Of a stretch of DNA of 24,293 nt, positions 7,951 through 15,308 are shown one piece after another; positions within the stretch are counted from its first letter, which is position 1, and each line of letters begins with the position of its first letter. The translations under genes were made by a program, and so were the position numbers. The notes beneath the pieces were generated by a model. It saw only the letters and a program-made list of their open reading frames with translations, was not told the DNA's origin and did no database searches. The stretch is from the NCBI GenBank assembly GCA_945787595.1, contig CALZJV010000177.1:1-24293 (forward strand). The letters run 5' to 3'. This DNA is from an uncultured Desulfobacterales bacterium (GTDB lineage Bacteria > Desulfobacterota > Desulfobacteria > Desulfobacterales > JAFDCJ01).

Positions 7951-8988
7951 ATGAAGATGAAGGCACTTGTCAAAGCCAAACCGCAGCCGGGTATCTGGCT
8001 GGAGGATGTCACGATGCCGCAAATCGGAATCAACGATGTCCTGATCAAGATTCATAAAACATCTATCTGCGGCACGGACGTGCACATCTACAACTGGAAT
8101 GCCTGGGCCCAAAAAACGATTCCGGTCCCCATGCATGTCGGGCACGAGTTTGTCGGTACCGTAACGGAAATTGGCGCCAACGTTCATGACTTTAAACCCG
8201 GAGACATTGTTTCCGGCGAGGGTCACCTCGTCTGTGGACGGTGCCGCAATTGCCTGGCAGGTCGACGACACCTGTGTATGAATACCAGCGGTGTCGGTGT
8301 CAACCGGCCCGGTGCTTTTGCCGAATATCTAAGCATTCCGGTAACCAATGTGTGGTACTGCGACCCGGATATTCCCATGGACATTCTCTCATGTTTCGAC
8401 CCCCTGGGAAACGCCACCCACACCGCCCTTTCCTTCGATGTCCTCGGAGAAGACGTCCTGATTACCGGCGCCGGTCCCATCGGTTGCCTGACAGCCGCCA
8501 TCACCAGGCACGCCGGTGCCCGTCATGTGGTCATAACCGACGTCAATCCCTATCGGTTGGAACTGGCTAAAAAAATGGGAGCAACTCTGACCCTGGACGT
8601 TCGGCACGAAAAAATCAGAGATGCTCAGAAAAAACTGGGAATGAGAGAAGGGTTTGATGTGGGTATGGAAATGTCCGGTAACCCGGACGCCCTGCGCTCG
8701 ATGCTGGCCAACATGTGCCATGGTGCCAAAATTGCGCTTCTGGGTATCCTCCCACCGGCCACCGCCATCGATTGGGACCTGGTTGTTTTCAACGGTTTGA
8801 GCATTAAGGGGATCTATGGCCGCGAAATGTATGAAACCTGGTATAAAATGACGGTGATGATTCAGTCGGGGCTGGATATCACCCCTGTCATCACCCATCG
8901 ATTTCATTATACCGAATATGAGAAAGCCTTTGAAATTATGCGTTCTGGCAAGTCCGGCAAAGTCATCTTAAACTGGGTGGAGGATTAA
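7951..8988 (+). CDS. tdh: L-threonine 3-dehydrogenase
   Basis: This 345-residue zinc-dependent medium-chain dehydrogenase oxidises L-threonine to 2-amino-3-oxobutyrate with NAD+, feeding Kbl. [20 protein letters not shown] places the catalytic zinc Cys at residue 40 (Cys38 in the E. coli enzyme), followed by VGHEFVG with the second ligand His-Glu. The structural-zinc lobe is [19 protein letters not shown], with four cysteines. The Rossmann motif [10 protein letters not shown] is near residues 172-181. Length and sequence match bacterial Tdh throughout. Two in-frame ATG codons, 7951 and 7957, are possible starts. It forms a functional pair with kbl; a repeat-rich 245-base spacer lies between them. 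Confidence 0.95.
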   Translation: MKMKALVKAKPQPGIWLEDVTMPQIGINDVLIKIHKTSICGTDVHIYNWNAWAQKTIPVPMHVGHEFVGTVTEIGANVHDFKPGDIVSGEGHLVCGRCRNCLAGRRHLCMNTSGVGVNRPGAFAEYLSIPVTNVWYCDPDIPMDILSCFDPLGNATHTALSFDVLGEDVLITGAGPIGCLTAAITRHAGARHVVITDVNPYRLELAKKMGATLTLDVRHEKIRDAQKKLGMREGFDVGMEMSGNPDALRSMLANMCHGAKIALLGILPPATAIDWDLVVFNGLSIKGIYGREMYETWYKMTVMIQSGLDITPVITHRFHYTEYEKAFEIMRSGKSGKVILNWVED

Positions 8989-8993
8989 CATTA

Positions 8994-9012
8994 GGCCCTT
9001 AGGCCATTTTTT
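8994..9012 (+). terminator. Weak terminator after tdh
   Basis: GGCC-ctta-GGCC forms a 4-bp stem followed by A and six T residues, starting six bases after the tdh stop. The stem is short, but the T-tract and position fit a rho-independent terminator. Confidence 0.4.
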
Positions 9013-9037
9013 CTGACAACATGTTGTAAGGAAATGA

Positions 9038-9109
9038 AGGTGTCAGGTGTCTGGTGTCGGGGAAATGAGATGTTAGATACTGAAACCTGACACCCGACAC
9101 CTGACACCT
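9038..9109. repeat. GACACC-type long inverted repeat
   Basis: The left arm (9038-9061) reads aggtgtcaggtgtctggtgt and the right arm (9085-9109) is its near-perfect complement, separated by 23 bases. Only about two positions mismatch over 24. A single-arm copy lies at 18-45. It sits 28 bases before the GTG start of the PAS-LuxR gene and could form a strong hairpin in its leader. Confidence 0.75.
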
Positions 9110-9136
9110 ATACAATCGTGAAAGGAGGTACGGAAA

Positions 9137-10411
9137 GTGGCACAAAAGCCGTCGAACGACAAATCGTCAGTCAATTCAGAGCCCTCAAATAAATCGAATC
9201 GTACGCTAAAGATCGTCCAGGAGGCACTGAGAGAGGTCGAAGATAAATGTCAGGCCATTATCAACAATATCGAAGATGGTTATTACGAAGTCGATCTTGA
9301 CGGAAATTTCACCTATTTTAACGACGCCATGGCCCTAATCACCGGTTATTCCCGACAGGAATTGATCGGGATGAACAACCGCCAAATTATGGACGAATAT
9401 CATACCAGGCAAGTCTCTGATGTTTTTAAAAAAGTCTATCATACCGGTCTGGCAGCCAAGGCAATAGATTGGGAGTTGATCCGAAAAGACGGCTCGCGGT
9501 GTGTTATTGAAGTCTCCGTGTCTTTGAAAAAAGATTTAAATTCCCAGCCTGTTGGGTTTTTGGGAATTGCCCGTGATATTACCCACCGTAAAATAATGGA
9601 GCAGGCCCTGAAGGAAAGCGAACGAAAATACCGAACCATCATCGAAAATATTGAAGACGGTTATTACGAAGTAGATCTTGCCGGAAATTACACGTTTTTC
9701 AATGACGCCATCACGCATATTACCGGTTACACCCGCGATGAATTGATGGGTATGAACAACCGGAAATATATGGATGAGTACAATGCCAAGCAGGTTTTTG
9801 AAGTCTTTAATAAGGTCTATCAAACAGGGCTGGCAACCAAGGCGCTTGATTGGAAACTGATCGCAAAAGATGGCTCAACGCGTTTTATTGAAGCATCCGT
9901 AACCTTGAAAAAAGATCTGAACTCCCGGCCGGTTGGATTTATGGGAATTGCCCGTGACGTCACCGACCGCAAACAATATGTGGAAATCCTCGAAGCCAGG
10001 GAGAAAGAACTGGAAATAAAAACCAAAAACCTCGAAGAAGTCAACACTACCCTGAAAGTGTTGCTGGAAAGAAGAGATACAGATAAGGCTGCGCTCGAGG
10101 ATACGATAATCGGGAATATTAATGACCTCGTGATACCCTATCTGGAGAGGGATCTTTCTGCGTTGGAGAATAACCTGGAAACCATCACATCTACTTTCTT
10201 TCGCAGGCTGACCACAAAGTATGCCAATCTTACGGCAACCGAAATTGAAGTGGCGAACCTGGTCAAAAACGGTAAAAGCATCAAAGACATTGCGGATTTA
10301 CTCAGCATTTCCGGCAAAACCGTTGAGACTCACAGAATGAACATTCGCAAAAAAATGGGAATCGCCAACACCAAAACAAGCCTCAGAAGCCATCTTTTGT
10401 CTCTCGCCTAA
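9137..10411 (+). CDS. Double-PAS sensor with C-terminal LuxR-type DNA-binding domain
   Basis: This is a 424-residue one-component regulator. The GTG start at 9137 is set by AAAGGAGGT seven bases upstream. Two PAS/PAC units (about residues 35-150 and 160-275) are roughly 70% identical to each other by eye; each begins IEDGYYEVDL and ends GIARD. A coiled coil (about 275-320) links them to a C-terminal LuxR/GerE helix-turn-helix with the hallmark TATEIEVANLVKNGKSIKDI and GKTVETHRMNIRKKMGI. There is no kinase or receiver domain, so signals sensed by the PAS domains probably act directly on DNA binding or dimerisation. No cofactor-specific residue was identified. The stand-alone receiver protein encoded next may be a partner, but a terminator separates the two. 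Confidence 0.88.
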   Translation: MAQKPSNDKSSVNSEPSNKSNRTLKIVQEALREVEDKCQAIINNIEDGYYEVDLDGNFTYFNDAMALITGYSRQELIGMNNRQIMDEYHTRQVSDVFKKVYHTGLAAKAIDWELIRKDGSRCVIEVSVSLKKDLNSQPVGFLGIARDITHRKIMEQALKESERKYRTIIENIEDGYYEVDLAGNYTFFNDAITHITGYTRDELMGMNNRKYMDEYNAKQVFEVFNKVYQTGLATKALDWKLIAKDGSTRFIEASVTLKKDLNSRPVGFMGIARDVTDRKQYVEILEAREKELEIKTKNLEEVNTTLKVLLERRDTDKAALEDTIIGNINDLVIPYLERDLSALENNLETITSTFFRRLTTKYANLTATEIEVANLVKNGKSIKDIADLLSISGKTVETHRMNIRKKMGIANTKTSLRSHLLSLA

Positions 10412-10597
10412 TCCCCGAATCCAAATAAGCTGAAATCAAAGCTTACATATTGATATTACTTGAAATTCTGTTGTTTTTGGCAGCTTTCATAAGGACGGTA
10501 TGCAAAAAAGAAAAATGGCCGGAATTCCTCTCTGAGCCGCAGGCGAGCCGGAGGCATAAATATTCAATCGTCAATCGAACCTCTTCATTTTAAAATA

Positions 10598-10624
10598 ACC
10601 ACCTAGAAGTCGTAGGTGGTTTTT
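10598..10624 (+). terminator. Rho-independent terminator after the PAS-LuxR gene
   Basis: ACCACCTA and TAGGTGGT form a perfect 8-bp stem around a 7-base loop, followed directly by TTTTTA and preceded by an A-rich stretch. It lies in the 315-base gap between the PAS-LuxR and receiver genes. The rest of that gap holds a short GC-rich repeat (about 10530-10555) and no gene. Confidence 0.75.
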
Positions 10625-10726
10625 ACATGATTTATTGGGGTTGACCCTGTTTTAAATCCGCGGTTTACTTTAACTTAGAGCAGAGCGTAAAAAACCCAAT
10701 TATCGTAATATGAAAAAGGAGGAATG

Positions 10727-11323
10727 ATGAATCAATTTTTAAAATTAAAAAAGTTAAAGACCTTATTCATAGACGATGATGACGTAATCCGGGACATTAT
10801 GCAGACGCTTTTTACGAAAAAAGGGTGTTTGTTAAAAGCATTTGAAACAGCAGAAGAAGGTCTGCAGGCTCTTGAGAGGGAACGGTTTGATATTATCATT
10901 AGTGATTTCCAGCTACCCGGCATCAATGGTGTGGAATTTTTCAAACGGGTAATGGTCTCTCATCCGGATACCATAAAAATACTCATCTCCGGTTATGGAA
11001 ATGAAGGTACCGTTTCCGAGGCGTTTGAAATTGGTGTGCATGCGTTCATAAAAAAGCCTTTTTCCCTGACGGCTTTTATAGAAAAACTGTTGCCGCATGT
11101 CGAAAAACGTCAGGACTGGGAATTTCAGAACAGTGACACGGCTGCAACCGATGCAGCGCCGGAGAACCAAAACCAAGCCCAATCCGCCGACAACAATATC
11201 AACGGCTCCCGGCTTTCAAAAGCAATGCTTTCTATAAATCTCATGTCCTACCTCCCTCACGATTCGAAAAAAAAAACGGCGACCAAGGCTAGTAGATATA
11301 ATCCAAGTCAAGTAACTGTTTAA
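10727..11323 (+). CDS. Stand-alone response regulator receiver protein
   Basis: This protein of about 198 residues has a receiver domain (about residues 10-120). It shows the acidic cluster FIDDDD, the phospho-acceptor Asp60 in IISDFQLPG, the conserved Ser in LISGYG, and Lys in FIKKPF. The tail of about 75 residues is Asn/Gln/Ala-rich with no recognised output domain. AGGAGG at 10717-10722 favours the second of two adjacent ATGs (10727); the first is at 10724. It probably acts through protein contacts as a CheY-like or phosphorelay component. The cognate kinase is not in the window. The last 35 bases overlap the convergent HAD hydrolase gene. Confidence 0.85.
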   Translation: MNQFLKLKKLKTLFIDDDDVIRDIMQTLFTKKGCLLKAFETAEEGLQALERERFDIIISDFQLPGINGVEFFKRVMVSHPDTIKILISGYGNEGTVSEAFEIGVHAFIKKPFSLTAFIEKLLPHVEKRQDWEFQNSDTAATDAAPENQNQAQSADNNINGSRLSKAMLSINLMSYLPHDSKKKTATKASRYNPSQVTV

Positions 11324-11990
11324 GGCTCGTAATAACGGGCTCCGAGGCTTGCACCTCCGGCCAATTTCGACGCACGCTATAGTGTTTTAGCCAGACAGGG
11401 TGCAAACCGTAGTCCCCGGCGCCGCAAATATCGATACGATAGTCATCTCCCACGTATACCGCCTGCCCGGCTGCAATGTTAAGTTTTTCCAGACACAGGC
11501 GAAACGGTTCCGGGTCGGGTTTGGGGGGTATATCACCTTCCCCCGCGATAATGATAACCTGAAAAAATTTCTCCAACTCGGGAAAAAGACTGATGCGATG
11601 GGTGCCTGTGCGTATCTGACCCTGGGTGTTGGTAATCAAAGCAATTTCATAGCGGGCACTCAGGGATTCGAGCACTTCCTCAGCCTCGGGGAAAACAGTT
11701 GTACAGGCTTTTACCGTCTCCCAGTATTCGCCCTCCCACCTTTCAAGCTGTCCTGATTCCGGCGCCAGGCAGTAATAATAATAAACCTCTCGCCACAGTG
11801 ACTGTCTGGAAAAATCGGATCGCCCATGAAACTTCTTGCGAAGCCGCCGGTAGATCGTCAGAAAATCTTCCCGGATCGTTAGGCCAAGATTTGCAAACAA
11901 TTTGTCCTGAGCCTGCTTTTCAGCAGTGCGAAATCCATCGGCTGAATCCACCAGGGTCTGACCGAAATCGAATATGACTGCTTTGATCAT
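11289..11990 (-). CDS. HAD family hydrolase
   Basis: This is a 233-residue HAD-superfamily hydrolase with a C1-type helical cap inserted after motif I. Motif I is VIFDFGQTL: nucleophile Asp8 is present, but the usual second aspartate (+2) is Gly10. Motif II is LITNTQG, motif III has Lys in PPKPDPEPF, and motif IV is YVGDDYRIDICGA. Canonical phosphatases use the +2 aspartate as acid/base, so its absence suggests a non-standard substrate, or a phosphatase with a changed mechanism, as in some dehalogenases and phosphonatases. The substrate is unknown. It converges on the receiver gene with a 35-base overlap and has no evident partner. Confidence 0.85.
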   Translation of the reverse strand: MIKAVIFDFGQTLVDSADGFRTAEKQAQDKLFANLGLTIREDFLTIYRRLRKKFHGRSDFSRQSLWREVYYYYCLAPESGQLERWEGEYWETVKACTTVFPEAEEVLESLSARYEIALITNTQGQIRTGTHRISLFPELEKFFQVIIIAGEGDIPPKPDPEPFRLCLEKLNIAAGQAVYVGDDYRIDICGAGDYGLHPVWLKHYSVRRNWPEVQASEPVITSLKQLLDLDYIY

Positions 11991-11991
11991 A

Positions 11992-12068
11992 GTATTAGTT
12001 GATTGAGTTGATTATGTTGATGGGTTGATTCAGTTAGGTCAATCAATCCAGTCAACTTAATCAACCAC
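11992..12068. repeat. TTGATT-type imperfect inverted repeat
   Basis: The left side is a run of ttgattgagttgattatgttgat words and the right side (aatcaatccagtcaacttaatc) is approximately its complement. It lies directly upstream of the HAD hydrolase start. It is another family of low-complexity palindromic intergenic sequence, distinct from the GACACC and GGATT families. Confidence 0.55.
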
Positions 12069-12140
12069 CAAATAGGAGCTCCCTTACTTACAAACCTCCC
12101 AGCATCCCCGCTTTCCAGCAAGTGAGCTTTTCGCATTAGG

Positions 12141-12290
12141 CCTATGCCTTACTCCCCCTGCCTCATGCACTATGCTCTATGCCCTAAGGCTCCTCATTCC
12201 GCATTCCAACTTCCGACTTCCAATCTCTTATTCCCCCTTCCGCATTCCGCCTTCCGACCTCCTCATGCCGACTTCCCTCCGGGGCGTGCG
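12141..12290. repeat. Low-complexity CATTCCG/CTATGC repeat tract
   Basis: Words such as ctatgc, gcattcc, acttcc and ccttccg recur irregularly over about 150 bases. The right half lies inside the 3' end of the SGNH hydrolase gene and encodes its Arg/Gly-rich tail. It looks like a decayed short-period repeat that has spread into coding sequence. Confidence 0.65.
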
Positions 12291-12959
12291 CCCCTGCGGG
12301 CCGGAGGCCGCCTTCCTAACCGTTTCATAGGCTATCCTCTGCAGAAATCCAGCGCGGTCTTTGGCCAGATCCAACCTTATTTTACCTTTAATCTGAAGGG
12401 TTGCCGACAACCCTTCAGGACTGGCGTTGAAAAAAACCGCATAAAACACACAGGCCGTCAGGTAGGCTCCGCTGGGGTTCGCGTGGCGATCGTCAATGTG
12501 ATATAGATTGAGTTCACCATCCAGAGCCCGGTACTTCTCCCAGGCCAGCCCCACCGGCGCCAGATCGGCACCAAGCTCTGCAGCGATCTGTCCGTAGGCA
12601 TCCGCCAGAATCTTTTGGGTCCGGGGATGGGATTTGTTCGCCCAGGTCATGTAAAATAACGTTTTAGCTCCCTGCTGTTTTATCTCTTCATTCAGCCGAC
12701 GCGCATGGATTTGAAAACTTTCCAGGTCCTCCAGGGGACCGCCGCTGCGATCCTGCAGCACTACCCAGTCCCACTGTTGGCTTCGGATCTTCTCCCGGGT
12801 TGGCGCATTGTTCCAGTGCCACTGCAGACCGGCACCCTCTCCGGTAATCTGGTCTGTATTCAGTCTAAAGCCTTTGCCGGCGGTATGCGCCAGCTCCACG
12901 AGCATCTGAGGCATGAAATGCAGATATGTGTGGCTGTTGCCGATGAATAGGACGTTCAT
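12228..12959 (-). CDS. SGNH/GDSL-type hydrolase (DUF4886-like)
   Basis: This 243-residue protein resembles SGNH-fold esterases. Block I is LFIGNSHT with the likely nucleophile Ser9. The glycine block is ITGEGAGLQWHW. Block III is VVLQDRSGG, where Asp stands in place of the classical Asn. The catalytic Asp-His pair lies in IDDRHANPSGAY (DxxH). No signal peptide is seen, so it is probably cytoplasmic. The last 25 or so residues (from about ASGPQGRTPRREVG) are encoded by GC-rich and CATTCCG-type repeats and are unlike the rest, so the native C-terminus was probably earlier. The natural ester substrate is unknown. Confidence 0.8.
   Translation of the reverse strand: MNVLFIGNSHTYLHFMPQMLVELAHTAGKGFRLNTDQITGEGAGLQWHWNNAPTREKIRSQQWDWVVLQDRSGGPLEDLESFQIHARRLNEEIKQQGAKTLFYMTWANKSHPRTQKILADAYGQIAAELGADLAPVGLAWEKYRALDGELNLYHIDDRHANPSGAYLTACVFYAVFFNASPEGLSATLQIKGKIRLDLAKDRAGFLQRIAYETVRKAASGPQGRTPRREVGMRRSEGGMRKGE
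12275..12307. repeat. GC-rich palindromic repeat, copy 2
   Basis: CCTCCGG and CCGGAGG flank a perfect inner GGGGCG-TG-CGCCCC hairpin. The first 13 bases match copy 1 at 99-111. It lies within the coding tail of the SGNH hydrolase. Confidence 0.55.
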
Positions 12960-13027
12960 TGCCTCTGCCTGAGTCTTTAGCTCATTTTAAATTTTAGCTC
13001 ACTTCTAACTTTTCAGACTATTTTTAC

Positions 13028-13219
13028 ATGAATTGGCCACAAATTGCCAGTCTAAAGCGATTTGATATAGCTGTTCGCTGCAATATCTGCCAACCATCGG
13101 TGGAAGACGTCAGCCTAAAAACAACTCTTGGCCAACCGGTTTCATGTAGACTTCTATCCCTGCCGGCAGACCTGACTGAACGTCTTCATGAATTTATAGA
13201 ACAGTCTATATATAATTAA
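13028..13219 (+). CDS. Small hypothetical protein
   Basis: A 63-codon frame from ATG. The translation is moderately protein-like, with two cysteines in RCNICQPS and a second half LLSLPADLTERLHEFIEQSI predicted as an amphipathic helix. There is no convincing ribosome site (the upstream sequence is T-rich) and no family was recognised. It lies in the gap between the divergent SGNH gene and the zinc-ribbon gene. It could be a real small gene or a chance frame. Confidence 0.35.
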   Translation: MNWPQIASLKRFDIAVRCNICQPSVEDVSLKTTLGQPVSCRLLSLPADLTERLHEFIEQSIYN

Positions 13220-13244
13220 ACACCGCAAAATCGGGCTAAAGCTT

Positions 13245-13271
13245 TTGCCGCAAATGCCGAAATCCTATAAT
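13245..13271 (+). promoter_or_regulatory. Candidate promoter of the zinc-ribbon/scramblase-like gene
   Basis: A perfect -10 hexamer TATAAT (13266-13271) lies 46 bases before the ATG at 13318. The best -35 is TTGCCG (13245-13250) with a short 15-base spacer. The -10 is strong and the -35 is weak. Confidence 0.4.
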
Positions 13272-13317
13272 ACGATATTAAAAGTCGATTTTAAGTCGAC
13301 CAAATCTGGAGGACAGC

Positions 13318-14088
13318 ATGAGCACATCTCCCAAATGCCCGAAATGCGGTTTCACAGGGAACGCGTCATTCAAAGAGTGCCCGCGGTGCGGTGTCATTAT
13401 CAGCAAGTTTTTGCATAAAGCAAAGGGTGACCGGCAGGCCGACAGCAAAGACACCGCACGCAAAAATTCCGGCCTGGAAAATCTTGCGCATGCAGATACC
13501 CTGATCATCAGGCAGCAGAAGGAATGGGGTGAAATCCTGACCGGTTTTGAAACGAAAAATAAGTATGAGGTGGTCGATCATTTTAGCAACCCGCTGTTAG
13601 AGGCTCAGGAGGAAGGCGGTTCCGCCCTGACCACAATCACCCGGCTGTTTTTGAAAGCGTTGCGTCCTTTCACGATGCACCTGTTTTCGCCCCAGGGAGC
13701 CGGTCTTTTCAAACTAACACGGCCGTTCCGCTTTTATTTTCACGAGCTTGATGTCAGCCAATCTAACGGCGCTCCGCTGGGCAAAATCAAACGGCGCTTT
13801 GCCTTGCTGCGTAGAATATACTCGGTTGTCGACCGCAACGGTAATGAAATATTCGAGCTTTTCGGCCCCTTGCTTCATCCATGGACATTCCAAATAAAAA
13901 AAGGCGGCCAGGAGCTCGGCAAGATAACCAAAAAGTGGAGTGGCCTGGCCAAAGAGTCCTTCACGGACGCCGACAATTTCGGCATCACCTTTCCCGAGGG
14001 AATCGATCTTCCCCAGAAAGCCGTCTTACTGGGCGCCGTATTCCTGATCGATTTCGTACACTTTGAAAATAGCGGTAATCGCAATTAA
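13318..14088 (+). CDS. Zinc-ribbon protein with a scramblase/LURP-one-like domain
   Basis: This is a 256-residue protein. GGAGGACAGC before ATG supports the start. Residues 7-26 form a zinc ribbon with two CPxC pairs (CPKC, 10 residues, CPRC). From about residue 80 it resembles the phospholipid scramblase/LURP-one (tubby-like beta-barrel) family: repeated short strands, IFELFGPLLHPWTFQIKK, GKITKKWSGLAKESFTDADN, and a closing hydrophobic helix LLGAVFLIDFVHFE. Bacterial members are of unknown function; eukaryotic relatives bind phospholipids at membranes. It is the gene before the exported protein and the lipase-CHAT gene, but a strong hairpin and a 343-base gap lie between. A link to membrane lipids is inferred from the fold. 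Confidence 0.75.
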   Translation: MSTSPKCPKCGFTGNASFKECPRCGVIISKFLHKAKGDRQADSKDTARKNSGLENLAHADTLIIRQQKEWGEILTGFETKNKYEVVDHFSNPLLEAQEEGGSALTTITRLFLKALRPFTMHLFSPQGAGLFKLTRPFRFYFHELDVSQSNGAPLGKIKRRFALLRRIYSVVDRNGNEIFELFGPLLHPWTFQIKKGGQELGKITKKWSGLAKESFTDADNFGITFPEGIDLPQKAVLLGAVFLIDFVHFENSGNRN

Positions 14089-14151
14089 TGCGGATATATC
14101 CTTTTTAAACAATATAAAAATCTGACTATATTAACGCAATAAATTGAATTT

Positions 14152-14178
14152 TTCCCGGTTTCATCCCGAAACCGGGAA
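14152..14178 (+). terminator. Strong hairpin after the scramblase-like gene
   Basis: TTCCCGGTTTC and GAAACCGGGAA form a perfect 11-bp stem around a 5-base loop, 63 bases past the stop. No long T-run follows on the plus strand, so it may terminate weakly or stabilise the 3' end. The remaining sequence up to 14431 is A+T-rich with no gene; TTGACT at 14375-14380 is a possible -35 for the next gene. Confidence 0.5.
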
Positions 14179-14431
14179 TTCAAAATCTCCCTTGACAACC
14201 AAATCCCCCTTCGATAATTGGATTCTAATAGTTTCCGTTCGTTTTTGAATATATAAAAAGTCGCTGATAATATTGGTTTTTAAAACATATCCAAGCGAAA
14301 CCCAAAGTTCTTGTCCGGCTTGACCGTGCGGGGAGACTATACATAGAAAGAAGGATTAAAAATTGATTTTTCGGTTGACTTTATTCAATGATTTTGGTCA
14401 AAAATACAACTCAAAGTGATGATAAGGTACC

Positions 14432-15238
14432 ATGAAAAAAGAACTTTTTTATTTTAAAGACCGCCTAACTGCGCTGCTCTGCATTGCGGGATTGCTCGTA
14501 CTTTTTAACAACTGCACCTATTTTCAATCATATCAGAGAAGCCGCGAACCAATAGGGCAAAGCCCAGCCGTTCATTTGCCTCCTGCATATTTGGAAGCCG
14601 TCCGCGATGCAGCCAATCCGGAACCTGACGAAGTCTACGGTCATTTAATCCCTGTGGCAGCCTCCAATCCCAAACTCGTTCGAAAGGCCTTTGACGGCGA
14701 GGAATATGTTCTGATGGTCACCTGGGTCGGGAATGCAAGCTATTACAAAACCACGGATCAGGACGGCTATTACAATACTCAAGGGTTCGATATCTGGGTC
14801 ACAGTGGTACCCGAATTACAGCAACGGTGTGCCGCCCCCGACTTTGGTTTGCGGGATCTTAAGCTGCGGCTCAAGCAGTTTCTCGGCATGCCTCCGAACA
14901 CGAGCAAGACGGAATTTGTCGAATTTTGGGTTCGCCCGCAGGATCTGTTCCGTCCCTGTCCGGATGCCGAAATCAACGACGGCAGCTGTGACCTGAGCCT
15001 GCCGAACAGGGTGTCGTCAGCTCATCGCGCCTGGTTCAACGATTATCGGGCCAAATCCTATTGCTCCGGCGAAAAATGTCCGGATTTGTTACCCTACCCC
15101 TGGACTCAGCTGGGTTACACCTATGATTGGGGAAACCCCAAAACCGAGGTCGGCTTGAGTGAATTCGTGATCAAAACAAATTCGAAAGTTAAAGTTAACC
15201 GGATTGAATCAACCCTGAAATATTGTAATCGCCAGTAA
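14432..15238 (+). CDS. Exported protein of unknown function upstream of the lipase-CHAT gene
   Basis: This is a 268-residue protein with an N-terminal hydrophobic segment (about residues 12-27) ending LVLFNNC. The cysteine may be a lipid-attachment site, but Asn at -1 is atypical, so a simple membrane anchor is also possible. The mature part contains EEYVLMVTWVGNASYY, aromatic-rich strands and several cysteines (CAAPDF, CPDAEINDGSCD, YCSGEKCPD) that could form disulfides outside the cytoplasm. No family was recognised. It ends 70 bases before the lipase-CHAT start on the same strand, with no terminator between them, so the two are probably co-transcribed. It may be a sensor, anchor or inhibitor for the downstream protein; that is a guess from position. 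Confidence 0.75.
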   Translation: MKKELFYFKDRLTALLCIAGLLVLFNNCTYFQSYQRSREPIGQSPAVHLPPAYLEAVRDAANPEPDEVYGHLIPVAASNPKLVRKAFDGEEYVLMVTWVGNASYYKTTDQDGYYNTQGFDIWVTVVPELQQRCAAPDFGLRDLKLRLKQFLGMPPNTSKTEFVEFWVRPQDLFRPCPDAEINDGSCDLSLPNRVSSAHRAWFNDYRAKSYCSGEKCPDLLPYPWTQLGYTYDWGNPKTEVGLSEFVIKTNSKVKVNRIESTLKYCNRQ

Positions 15239-15308
15239 AGTCAAACTCCAATCGAGCGAAAAACGACATGAGAATTTGAAACTCTTGTCACCAAATAAGG
15301 AGACCAAA

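Noticed and set aside
8389..8907. 172-codon minus-strand open frame
   Set aside because: It is a shadow of tdh, whose plus-strand product is unmistakable.
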